DNA from: Yersinia vastinensis
GTDB taxonomy: Bacteria; Pseudomonadota; Gammaproteobacteria; Enterobacterales; Enterobacteriaceae
Reading direction: 5' to 3'
Length of the DNA: 64,000 nucleotides
Assembly: GCF_902726565.1 (NCBI RefSeq)
Contig: NZ_CACVAF010000002.1
Location: 248,001 to 312,000 of the forward strand
The notes under the pieces: generated by a model
What the model saw: only the letters and a program-made list of their open reading frames with translations
What the model was told of the DNA's origin: nothing
Database searches by the model: none
Program-made: the position numbers and the translations under genes
In this document: positions 28,517-36,927 of the stretch, in pieces
Layout: each line of letters opens with the position of its first letter
Numbering within the stretch: position 1 is the first letter of the stretch

Positions 28517-29346
28517 GATTTAATGCCTGCCACTGGAATGACCGAGCCGGCGTACTTATCCGTGATAAATTTTGCCACTTCCGGAGATTGCAAATCTTTT
28601 GCCAATTGTTTGATTCGCGGATCATTGGCCAACGATGGCGTAGTCACCAAAATATTGGCGTATGGATTTCCTGCCGCCTTCTCCAACCCCAATGCATCTT
28701 TTGCCGGATTCAAACCTGCTTCCAGTGCATAGTTGCCATTAATTACAGCTAAATCAACATCATCGAGTGAGCGTGGAATCTGCGGTGATTCAATTTCCAG
28801 AATTTTTAACTGCTTCGGATTACTGGCGATATCTTTGGGTGTTGCCTGGTTTTTCGCCGGATCGGTAAAGCCCGGTTTCAAGGTAATCAGCCCCTGATCT
28901 TGCAATAAATAGAGTGCACGGCTGAGGTTAGTGACGTTATTGGGCACCGCTACGGTGCCATTTTCTGGTACATCCGCAAAAGTTTTATGTTTATGGGAAT
29001 AGACCCCAAGTGGCTCAATATGCACCGTCGCGGCAACAGCAAATTTTTGTCCTAGCGCTTGCTCTTGAGAGTGCAGATAAGGGACATGCTGAAAGTAGTT
29101 GGCGTCCACATCACCGTGCGCTAACAATTCATTAGAGTTCACCCCATTTGGGATCTCTATGACTTTCAGATTTAACGACGGATCCAGTTTTTGGATAAAT
29201 TGCAGAATTTCTGCATGAGGAACCGGATCAGCGGCAACCCGCAGTGCTTCAGCAGCCTGCGCTGATAATGTCAATGTTGATACCAATGCAGTCAGTAGTG
29301 CAGTACGTACCCAGCCGGAAACAGGTGTTTTAGTCATCATCATCAT
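28513..29346 (-). CDS. MetQ/NlpA-family substrate-binding protein
   Basis: A 277-residue periplasmic binding protein of the NlpA (lipoprotein_9) family. The N-terminus carries a Sec signal ending LSAQA-AEAL and has no lipobox cysteine, unlike E. coli MetQ. Family motifs [10 protein letters not shown] near 43 and [11 protein letters not shown] near 80 are clear. The four leading methionine codons leave the exact start open. It lies 51 bases after the oxygenase gene and overlaps the ATPase gene. Confidence 0.85.
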   Translation of the reverse strand: MMMMTKTPVSGWVRTALLTALVSTLTLSAQAAEALRVAADPVPHAEILQFIQKLDPSLNLKVIEIPNGVNSNELLAHGDVDANYFQHVPYLHSQEQALGQKFAVAATVHIEPLGVYSHKHKTFADVPENGTVAVPNNVTNLSRALYLLQDQGLITLKPGFTDPAKNQATPKDIASNPKQLKILEIESPQIPRSLDDVDLAVINGNYALEAGLNPAKDALGLEKAAGNPYANILVTTPSLANDPRIKQLAKDLQSPEVAKFITDKYAGSVIPVAGIKS

Positions 29347-29397
29347 CCCAACAATAAATTTTTTATCATTAATTAACCTAAGGTCATTAGGTTAGTG

Positions 29398-30465
29398 TTA
29401 AGAACCAAGGGTTTCAGGGTAATAGCGCGCGGCAACATCTGGATGCGAGCGCAAACGCCCTTTGAGATAATTAAACCCGACGTCACGAAACAGTGGATTT
29501 TGTGGGTCACTGGCAGGCCCACGAGCTTGTGCCGCCAACGATGCAGGCAACTGATATAGCGGCACCACCGCATCGAGACGCGCCCCAAGGAAAAAAGCGA
29601 TAGACAAACGGTCCGTCCCTGCGGGTGGGGTTTCTACGCGGTGGACTGTGGCGCGCAAATAGCCGTCACTGGCCAATTCCAATAACTCGCCAATATTGAC
29701 AACAAAAGTCCCTTCTTGCGGAACAGCATCAATCCAATGCCCCTCTTCGACTTCAACCTGTAAACCGCGTTGTTGGTCTTGCAATAAGAAACTGAGGAAA
29801 CCCGAGTCTTTATGCGCGCCAACACCTTGCCCACTTTGAGTGGTTTCTCGCCCTGGATAACGAATAAGTTTGATGTGTTCATTCGGCTTGTCGCCATACA
29901 ACTCGTCAAAGGCGTTTTCATCCAAGTCCAAAGCCAAAGCGAAAGCGCGTAATAGCCGCAGTGCCATACCGGTCATCTCTCTCTGCCATTGCAGTAATGC
30001 GGGCTTTAACGCAGGCAACGCCTCAGGCCACTGGTTTGGCCCTTGTAGTCGCGCCCAACTTGGGGTGCTTGAGTTGTGGGGTAATGGGGTTCGTTCAGCA
30101 CCAATATCAAACTGTTCGCGCCAATCGGGTTGGCCACGAGTGAGTTCAGATGCCGCACGGTTGTAGCCGCGGAAATGGGGGGAGTGCACCATCGCCACCG
30201 CCAATTTTTCTTCATCTGGCAACGCAAAGAATTCACGTGAGAGGGTTTGAATTTGCTGTAATAACGCGGGGTCAATTCCATGCCCGGTAAGATAAAAGAA
30301 TCCAATATCTCGAGCGGCATGGCGTAGAGCCGTTAAAAATTCCTGACGTTCAGTTTCGCTGCCGTTGAGTAATGAAATATCCAATAACGGTAATGCGTTA
30401 GTGGCTGCCGTACTCGTTGCTGATTGATTAACAAATAGTGGATTGCTTAAGGGTTGGTGGCTCAT
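29398..30465 (-). CDS. Isopenicillin-N-synthase-like non-heme iron oxygenase
   Basis: A 355-residue enzyme with the DIOX_N domain (about 26-150, containing GFFYLTGHGI) and a 2OG-Fe(II) oxygenase domain (about 200-310). Iron ligands are visible as H-x-D in GAHKDSGFLS and a distal H in ATVHRVETP. The RLS motif in TDRLSIAFF would bind 2-oxoglutarate. I chose the ATG at 30465 because GGAG lies 6-7 bases upstream. The frame opens to 30531. First gene of the operon with the MetQNI-like importer, so it probably acts on the imported compound. The reaction is unknown. Confidence 0.82.
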   Translation of the reverse strand: MSHQPLSNPLFVNQSATSTAATNALPLLDISLLNGSETERQEFLTALRHAARDIGFFYLTGHGIDPALLQQIQTLSREFFALPDEEKLAVAMVHSPHFRGYNRAASELTRGQPDWREQFDIGAERTPLPHNSSTPSWARLQGPNQWPEALPALKPALLQWQREMTGMALRLLRAFALALDLDENAFDELYGDKPNEHIKLIRYPGRETTQSGQGVGAHKDSGFLSFLLQDQQRGLQVEVEEGHWIDAVPQEGTFVVNIGELLELASDGYLRATVHRVETPPAGTDRLSIAFFLGARLDAVVPLYQLPASLAAQARGPASDPQNPLFRDVGFNYLKGRLRSHPDVAARYYPETLGS

Positions 30466-30892
30466 TTTTGACTCCAGAATGTTCGGTTGGCTGCTTTTTT
30501 TGCTCAGAACCAATGAAAACTGGACAACCATACAAACGAATAATCAGCATAATTAGCTCCTGAGCTGTGGCGGTAAAAAGTCATTTTAAGAGCGTTTCAG
30601 ACTAGATATTTAACAATCTATACCCAAACGATATAAAACAATTAACACCGAAATTTATCGACGCACCAATATCAATCCGTTCTATGTTATTTCTTTCATC
30701 ATTATCCGCATTAACATCAGCTCGTTCACAATGTTGTCTTAATGATTCACTAACCTGCTTAACTTCCCTATTTAGGGAGAAAGTATTAGGTTAATCATTG
30801 ATGCTCGTTATTCCGGTGAGGAATTTACTGATGTCCAGCACAAGCACTGTTAGGTTTCACTTCATTCGATTTATCAACCCAGAGGTGGCTTA
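30466..30892. other. Divergent intergenic region with nested inverted repeats
   Basis: This 427-bp gap separates the oxygenase operon from the HAD gene. At 30741-30799 three nested arm pairs lie in order: AATGATT/AATCATT, AACCT/AGGTT and TCCCTA/TAGGGA. Together they could form a cruciform or bind a dimeric regulator about 95 bases before the HAD ATG. The rest is AT-rich promoter DNA. Confidence 0.45.
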
Positions 30893-31552
30893 ATGGATTT
30901 GGCCCTGTTTGATCTTGATGAAACGCTGATCAGCGATGACAGCTCTGGCCTATGGTTGCGCTGGCTGGTTAATGAGGGGCTTGCTCCCGTAGCGCTGGCA
31001 GAACAAGAACAATATTTAATGAAACAGTATTATCAGGGGAGCCTGTCGATGTCCTGTTATATGGAATCGACCTTGTCGCCCTTGGTGGGGAAGCACCAAT
31101 TGGAAGTAGCGGGTTGGGTTGAGCGTTTTATTGAGCGCGATATCCTGCCCCGTATTTATCCTCAAGCCAGAAAATTACTGAGCTGGCACCGTGATCGTGG
31201 CGATTATATTGTGATTATTTCAGCCACAGGTGAGCATTTAGTCACCCCCATTGCACGGCATTTTTCCGCCAATGCAGCACTGTCTATCGGCGTGGAAGTG
31301 GAAAACAGCCGTTACACGGGTAAGACCTATGGCACCCTGACGTATCGCGAAGGTAAAGTCGAGCGGCTGAAACAGTGGCTTGCAGAGTCGCCCCAATTAG
31401 CTTTCCAACGCACTTATGGTTACAGCGATTCAATCAATGACAAACCGTTGCTGGAATATGTCGATCGCGCCACCGTCATCAATCCGGGAACAGAATTGGT
31501 GGACTTAGCCATTTTACATGACTGGGAAATTCATCATTGGCAACGGCGCTAA
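30893..31552 (+). CDS. HAD-IB family phosphatase (SerB-like)
   Basis: A 219-residue haloacid-dehalogenase hydrolase. Motif I is FDLDETL (residues 6-12), motif II ISAT near 106, the conserved lysine lies near 155 (GKVERL) and motif III is YSDSINDKPLL near 178. These fit subfamily IB (phosphoserine phosphatase-like, also glycerol-phosphate phosphatases). The substrate is not evident. GAGGTGG lies 6 bases before the ATG. The gene is 20 bases from gstB and probably shares its transcript. Confidence 0.85.
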   Translation: MDLALFDLDETLISDDSSGLWLRWLVNEGLAPVALAEQEQYLMKQYYQGSLSMSCYMESTLSPLVGKHQLEVAGWVERFIERDILPRIYPQARKLLSWHRDRGDYIVIISATGEHLVTPIARHFSANAALSIGVEVENSRYTGKTYGTLTYREGKVERLKQWLAESPQLAFQRTYGYSDSINDKPLLEYVDRATVINPGTELVDLAILHDWEIHHWQRR

Positions 31553-31572
31553 ATTAACTCAAGGGGATTTAT

Positions 31573-32193
31573 ATGCTGAAGGTGTGGGGTCGGAATAATT
31601 CGACCAATGTCAAAAAAGTGTTGTGGTGTCTGGAAGAGTTGGGCCTTAGCTATGAGCGTACGGATGCTGGCGGTCAATATAGCGACCTTAGCTCACCAGA
31701 GTACCGCGCATTGAACCCAAATGGTCTGATTCCCTGCCTGCAAGATGATAACTTCATTCTGTGGGAGTCCAATACCATTGTGCGCTATCTGGCGGCGCAA
31801 TATGGGGAAAATGCCCTTTACTTAGCAGATGCGCAAGTACGTGCCAGCGCAGAGAAATGGATGGATTGGGCGTCGACCAGTGTCGTGGAGCCGTTTAAAG
31901 CCGTGTTTATTGGATTAGTACGCACGGCACCAGAACGACAAGATAAAGCAAAAATCGCTCAAGGCATTAAGCAGCTCAATACCTTAATGGCAATTGCGGA
32001 TGCAGCCCTTAGCCAACAGAATTTTCTTTCTGGTGATAAGTTCGGGATTGGCGATATTCCGTTGGGATGTCTGGCTTATGCTTGGTTTAATCTGGCTATC
32101 GAGCGCCCAGAATTACCCCATTTACAGCGCTGGTATTATGATCTGACCCAAAGAGCAGCATTCAAGAAAGTCATTGATATTGGCCTGAGCTAA
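31573..32193 (+). CDS. gstB: Glutathione S-transferase GstB
   Basis: A 206-residue cytosolic transferase. The thioredoxin-like N-domain starts LKVWGRNNSTNVKKVLWCLEE, with NPNGLIPCL near 49 and ESNTIVRYL near 65 for glutathione binding. The C-domain is helical, with FGIGDIPLG near 156. It is closest to E. coli GstB, which also neighbours dacC, though here a sulfur gene block lies between them. Confidence 0.85.
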   Translation: MLKVWGRNNSTNVKKVLWCLEELGLSYERTDAGGQYSDLSSPEYRALNPNGLIPCLQDDNFILWESNTIVRYLAAQYGENALYLADAQVRASAEKWMDWASTSVVEPFKAVFIGLVRTAPERQDKAKIAQGIKQLNTLMAIADAALSQQNFLSGDKFGIGDIPLGCLAYAWFNLAIERPELPHLQRWYYDLTQRAAFKKVIDIGLS

Positions 32194-32253
32194 TCAAGAA
32201 AACAGGGGTCAACTAATATAGCTAACCCCTGACATTTCAAAGAAAAACTCCAT

Positions 32254-32327
32254 TCCCGATGAGCTGACTCAAGTCAGTGATTCGGGTGAGTAAGCGCAGC
32301 TAACACCCCTGCGGCGCCAAGGACAAA
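32254..32327. repeat. Truncated ERIC copy, exact 74-bp repeat
   Basis: This 74-bp segment is identical to 32377-32450 and contains the ERIC core GTCAGTGATTCGGGTGAGTA. It lacks the left part of the element. It stands between gstB and yiuR, tail to tail. Confidence 0.85.
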
Positions 32328-32450
32328 ACCCATCCCCGACGTCATTGGTGTTGCAGGAAGGCAGCCAGCGAACGCATCCCGATGAGCTGACTCAAGTCAG
32401 TGATTCGGGTGAGTAAGCGCAGCTAACACCCCTGCGGCGCCAAGGACAAA
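32328..32450. repeat. ERIC element, near-complete copy
   Basis: It begins with GACGTCATTGGTGTTGCAGG and continues through the ERIC stem to the same end as the copy before it, giving a tandem pair with a 123-bp period. It stops 6 bases short of the yiuR stop codon. Confidence 0.82.
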
Positions 32451-32456
32451 GGGGAT

Positions 32457-34448
32457 TTAGAAATCATAGCTCGCCCCAACCATATAACGACGCCCATCCA
32501 GAACTTTATCGTTAACTTCAATATCCACACGTTTATCTAACACGTTGTAGACGCCGCCCATGAGACGGAACTCTTTTGTCAGTCGGTAGTTTGCCCCGAT
32601 ATCAACAAATGTATAAGACGGGGTTTGGGTGCCCATGCTGGTACGGTCAAGATATTCCGAGGTTTTGCCGCGATAGTTAGCCCGAATCCAGGTGGCCAGT
32701 TCTTCACTGGCTTGCCAGTTCAGTGTGCCGTTCAACATATGCTTTGGCATCTGGTTCAATGGCTGGCCAGAGAACTGCCCACTCTTCTGTTCAGATTGAG
32801 TGAAGGTGTAGTTGGAGGTCAGGGACCACTCTTTATTGATATCCCAGCCGAAAGTTGCTTCCACGCCGCGGGTCATGGCTTTATCGACGTTGGTGCGATC
32901 ACTGATAAACTTATACGGTGTACCGTTGATCATGCACTGACCAGACGCGTTACCGGTAGTATCTGTACAACGACGAACTTCGGTGATTTTATCTTTAAAA
33001 TCAGTATTAAATAGTGTTACGCCCGCATTCATACCTTCCTGATCATCCCAGAGAATGCCAATTTCTTGGCTAAGGCTTCTTTCTGGTTTCAGGTTAGCAT
33101 TACCGACAATGATTGCCGGATCACCACGGCCACCACCGGTGATTTGCCCCCAGTTTTCAGTTGCCTGACGTAAATCAGGTGAACGATAACCGCCGGAGAC
33201 ACCACCTTTTAATGTCCATTGCTCTGCCAGATGCCAAACGCCGTATAAACGCGGTGTCCAGTGAGTGCCATAGTTTTCATCCTGATCCATACGGATACCG
33301 CCGGTCAGGGCAAAATCATTGGTCATCTGCCATTCATCTTCGGCAAACAAGGCCCAACTCCAGCGTGTTAATTTAGTCAAATCACTGGCGGAGGCAAGTT
33401 GATTGCCCTCATCATATAATTCCTCGTAGCGATATTGGCCGCCCAGAATTAATGTGTGGCTATCAAATAAGAATGAGGTTTGGCTATTAAAGACATTATC
33501 GACGCTTTTCATTTCACGCGATGGGTTACGAGTTTCGTCACGCTGAACATAGCTGGTTGAATTACCGAAATCATAATAACCGTGATGAGTCACAGCATAA
33601 TTATTGCGGTCATATTGCACATCACTGCTTTTACCGTTTAATGCCACTGAACGTCCGGCAGTTGAATTTCGGTCTTGCACATAATGGCCAATATCAAAAT
33701 CAAATTCGTTCTTATCATCGGGGGTCAGAGTAAATGTCGCCGCACCATTTCTTAAGCGCTGTTCATTATAACCATCGACAATTCTATCTTCACTACGATG
33801 AGAAAGTAGGCCGCTGACTTTTAATCCCAGTAAACCGTCAATTAATGGGCCAGAGGCATAAGCATTGGTCTGATAAATATCACCAGATTTAGAATCTTCC
33901 TGCAATGTGGCATCAGCACGCACCGTACCGTGCCACTCTTTACCCACTTTACGGGTAATAACGTTAATCACCCCGCCCATCGCATCTGAGCCGTATAAAG
34001 AGGACATTGGGCCACGGACGACTTCAATGCGTTCAATCGCTGCTAGTGGTGGCAACCAGCCCTGTTCGATACCGGAACCATCGCTGTTTGGTCGTGTACC
34101 ACGAGTATCAACGCGTTTGCCATCCACCAGAATCAGCGTGTATTTCGCCGCCATACCACGGATGCTGATATCACTGTGGCTCCCACCACCAGTGACTACT
34201 ACACCCGGAACATCTTTCAGCGCATCGGTAATATCACGATATGCTTTATTCTCAATTTGTTCGCGAGTCACAACAGAAATAGACGCCGCTGAATCTTGAA
34301 TACGTTGTTGGAAGCCCGACGCAGTTACTACCATGGTGTCTGTTGTCGTGGTATTGGTTTCAGCTGCATATGCCTGAGATGAAACAATTGTCGCTATCAC
34401 CCATGCCGCAGCATTAGTTTTCCTAAAACTCTTATTGGCCTTCGCCAT
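32457..34448 (-). CDS. yiuR: TonB-dependent siderophore receptor YiuR (CirA-like)
   Basis: A 663-residue outer-membrane receptor. The signal peptide ends after YAA near 29, a TonB box TMVVTAS follows near 37, and the plug domain (about 50-165) has VRGPMSSLYGSDAMGGV. The beta-barrel ends in the C-terminal phenylalanine of GASYDF. It is most like CirA/IrgA catecholate receptors. Its place beside a FecCD-type permease and ATPase and beside lysP matches the Yersinia Yiu system. The gap to yiuC is 260 bases, so it may have its own promoter. Confidence 0.82.
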   Translation of the reverse strand: MAKANKSFRKTNAAAWVIATIVSSQAYAAETNTTTTDTMVVTASGFQQRIQDSAASISVVTREQIENKAYRDITDALKDVPGVVVTGGGSHSDISIRGMAAKYTLILVDGKRVDTRGTRPNSDGSGIEQGWLPPLAAIERIEVVRGPMSSLYGSDAMGGVINVITRKVGKEWHGTVRADATLQEDSKSGDIYQTNAYASGPLIDGLLGLKVSGLLSHRSEDRIVDGYNEQRLRNGAATFTLTPDDKNEFDFDIGHYVQDRNSTAGRSVALNGKSSDVQYDRNNYAVTHHGYYDFGNSTSYVQRDETRNPSREMKSVDNVFNSQTSFLFDSHTLILGGQYRYEELYDEGNQLASASDLTKLTRWSWALFAEDEWQMTNDFALTGGIRMDQDENYGTHWTPRLYGVWHLAEQWTLKGGVSGGYRSPDLRQATENWGQITGGGRGDPAIIVGNANLKPERSLSQEIGILWDDQEGMNAGVTLFNTDFKDKITEVRRCTDTTGNASGQCMINGTPYKFISDRTNVDKAMTRGVEATFGWDINKEWSLTSNYTFTQSEQKSGQFSGQPLNQMPKHMLNGTLNWQASEELATWIRANYRGKTSEYLDRTSMGTQTPSYTFVDIGANYRLTKEFRLMGGVYNVLDKRVDIEVNDKVLDGRRYMVGASYDF

Positions 34449-34708
34449 TGTACGTTCTCCATGAGATATAATTTACTCAGAGCCTTTCCATCAGGTTCTT
34501 TTTGCCTGTGGCGATGCCGCCTGACGGGCAGGTGATAAATATTATTTTTATAAAAACCGGCAATAGCTCACCAAAGCAGAAATAGCGCTTCCAACGATTT
34601 CTGCTTAATACATAATTATTGTTTTATTAAACCAATGACTTCTCAAATATATGCCTTACATCACGATGCTATTACCCACCGTAAGAATAAGGCATCAAAA
34701 TAACTGAC

Positions 34709-35497
34709 TTATATTGTGGGTTCAGTCACTAACCCATCAATTAATACTTGTGATGTTCCTTGTGAACACCGCTCAATACGCCCTTTCACGCCATACACTT
34801 TGGCCAAACTTTGTGGCGTAATCACCTCTTCCGGTAAACCATCGGCAATCAGTGTGCCGTTTTGCAGCATCAGTACATGGTCACCGTGGCGTAGAGCAAT
34901 ATTGATGTCATGAACCACAACCACGGTAATAATATTGCGTTTACGGGTTTCCTTACGCACCAGATCCATCACATGAAATTGATAGTTAAGATCCAGCGCA
35001 CTGAGCGGTTCATCAAGCAATAGCAGCGATGGTTGGCGAATAAGGGATTGTGCTAACCCCACTAACTGCTTCTGACCACCAGAAAGTTGATCCAGATAGC
35101 TGAGTGCCAGATGAGCAATACCCAATTGCTCCAGCAGTGCCATCACTTCGGCTTCGCTACTGGCATTGCTGCGCCCACCAGAGGCGCGCTGGGCCACGAT
35201 AATCGACTCCAGCACATGCAGATGGACTCCGGCTGGCAAGGATTGCGGCAAATACACCACTTTTTCTGCCCGCTGGGCAAACGGCATCTGCATCAGATCA
35301 TCACCCTCTAGCCACAATTGGCCTTGGGCGCGATTTAAACCCGCTAATGCACGCAGTAAGGTGGACTTGCCACTGCCATTCGGTCCGAGCAATACCGTGA
35401 TTTTGCCGCGCGGTAACAATGGCACGGTTAAATCTTGAATCACCGGGCGTTTCGGGTAACCCGCATTAAAGTGTTCAATACATAAGCCAACAGTCAT
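34709..35497 (-). CDS. yiuC: Siderophore ABC transporter ATPase YiuC
   Basis: A 262-residue FecE-type ATPase with Walker A LGPNGSGKST near 37-46, signature LSGGQKQL near 139, Walker B LLLLDEPLSALD near 157 and switch VVHDINIA. The start overlaps the yiuB stop by four bases. It should power ferric-siderophore transport from the periplasm. Confidence 0.83.
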   Translation of the reverse strand: MTVGLCIEHFNAGYPKRPVIQDLTVPLLPRGKITVLLGPNGSGKSTLLRALAGLNRAQGQLWLEGDDLMQMPFAQRAEKVVYLPQSLPAGVHLHVLESIIVAQRASGGRSNASSEAEVMALLEQLGIAHLALSYLDQLSGGQKQLVGLAQSLIRQPSLLLLDEPLSALDLNYQFHVMDLVRKETRKRNIITVVVVHDINIALRHGDHVLMLQNGTLIADGLPEEVITPQSLAKVYGVKGRIERCSQGTSQVLIDGLVTEPTI

Positions 35498-36576
35498 ACA
35501 TTCCCCCTATGGCGCAAAATAATACTTAGGAAGAACGGCACCCCCACCAGCGAGGTTACAATCCCAACCGGAATAATGACGCCGGGGATCAGGTTTTTCG
35601 ACGCAATCGATGCCATGGACAGCACCAGTGCGCCAATCAAAGCACTGGCAGGCAGATAAAAACGGTGATCTTCGCCAAACATCATGCGGGCAATATGCGG
35701 GGCGACCAGACCGATAAAACCAATCGGCCCGACAAACGCCACGGCCAGTGCTGATAACATGCTGATACGCAGCAAAGTTCCCAAGCGCAAGCGACGAACA
35801 TCGATACCAAAACTGATGGCTCGGTCTTCACCTAAACGCAATGCGGTTAGTTTCCACGAACTCATCATCGACAATGGCAGCATCAGGGCGAACACCACCA
35901 ACATGATACCAAGTTTGGCCCATGATGCCCGCGCCAGACTGCCCATCGTCCAAAATACCAAGCCTTGCAGCGTATCTTCACTGGCAATGAACTGCATCAT
36001 CGAGACCAGCGCATTGAAAGTAAAGACCAGTGCGATGCCGAACAGCACCACACCAGAGGTCGCGACCCGCGTCCAGCGCGTAATCCCATCGAGCATCAGT
36101 GCGGCAAACAGGGCAAAAATAAACGCATTTACAGAGATAAACCACTGATCAGGCACACCCGGAATGCCAATCCCTGACACAATCGCTAGCGCCGCACCAA
36201 AGGCCGCCGCAGAGGAAACACCCAAAGTAAAGGGGCTCGCCAGCGGGTTATTCAAGATGGTCTGCATTTCCGCCCCAGCAAGCCCGAGCGATAAACCAAT
36301 CACCACGGCCATCAAGGCATAAGGTAAGCGAATATCCCAAACAATCACCCGAGTTCCTGCATCGGCACTGGCCGGATCAATAAGTGTCTGCCACAACGAC
36401 GACAATGTGAGGCCCGACGGCCCCATAGTGAAGTCCAGCAACAAACAACCGACAATTGCCAACACCAAAACACCCATAATGAGCAAACGGTGACGTACAA
36501 TATTCTTATAACTTCCCATAACGCTGACATCAGTTTGCTGCGGTGTTTTTGCCATGGGTTCAGTGGTTATACTCAT
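35494..36576 (-). CDS. yiuB: Siderophore ABC transporter permease YiuB
   Basis: A 360-residue FecCD-family permease with about ten helices and the motif GLSLGLAGAEMQTILNNPLASP near 97-118 (split here over the conserved GxxxAG and NPLA parts). It carries a hydrophilic N-terminus of about 30 residues. A 34-codon frame ending in an ATGA overlap lies directly upstream, where the binding-protein gene yiuA is expected in other Yersinia. No full yiuA exists in this window. Confidence 0.83.
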   Translation of the reverse strand: MSITTEPMAKTPQQTDVSVMGSYKNIVRHRLLIMGVLVLAIVGCLLLDFTMGPSGLTLSSLWQTLIDPASADAGTRVIVWDIRLPYALMAVVIGLSLGLAGAEMQTILNNPLASPFTLGVSSAAAFGAALAIVSGIGIPGVPDQWFISVNAFIFALFAALMLDGITRWTRVATSGVVLFGIALVFTFNALVSMMQFIASEDTLQGLVFWTMGSLARASWAKLGIMLVVFALMLPLSMMSSWKLTALRLGEDRAISFGIDVRRLRLGTLLRISMLSALAVAFVGPIGFIGLVAPHIARMMFGEDHRFYLPASALIGALVLSMASIASKNLIPGVIIPVGIVTSLVGVPFFLSIILRHRGNV

Positions 36577-36700
36577 TTATGTCTGCTACCTGCTGCGGGC
36601 GTCATAGAGATGATGGGGTTATCGGCAGAACCTTTTGCAGATTCAGGATATCCAGCGCCCTTACACTTTCTTATCAATTGCCGCTAACAATAAAGCAAAC

Positions 36701-36719
36701 GATAATACTTATCAATAAG
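36701..36719 (-). promoter_or_regulatory. Fur box upstream of yiuB
   Basis: On the minus strand CTTATTGATAAGTATTATC agrees with the 19-bp Fur consensus GATAATGATAATCATTATC at 14 positions. It lies 125 bases before the yiuB ATG, as expected for an iron-repressed operon promoter. Confidence 0.65.
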
Positions 36720-36877
36720 ATTACTATAACTGATTTGCTGTAATTCTATGTAACTGCTTATTTTGTAAAATCATTTAATCAATGAGGCGCATTTTACCCA
36801 CGATGTTATGAGGGGAATATGGCAAAATCAGCGAAATTTTTTGCGGAAGAAGATGAAGAAAACACCTATTTGGGGCA

Positions 36878-36906
36878 TAAAAAAAGGGCGATAAGATTAT
36901 CGCCCT
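36878..36906 (-). terminator. Terminator of lysP
   Basis: GGGCGATAA and TTATCGCCC form a perfect 9-bp stem with a 3-nt loop, and on the minus strand it runs into seven T. It lies 22 bases after the lysP stop. Confidence 0.9.
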
Positions 36907-36927
36907 ACTCTTTATTGGTTCTTTATG

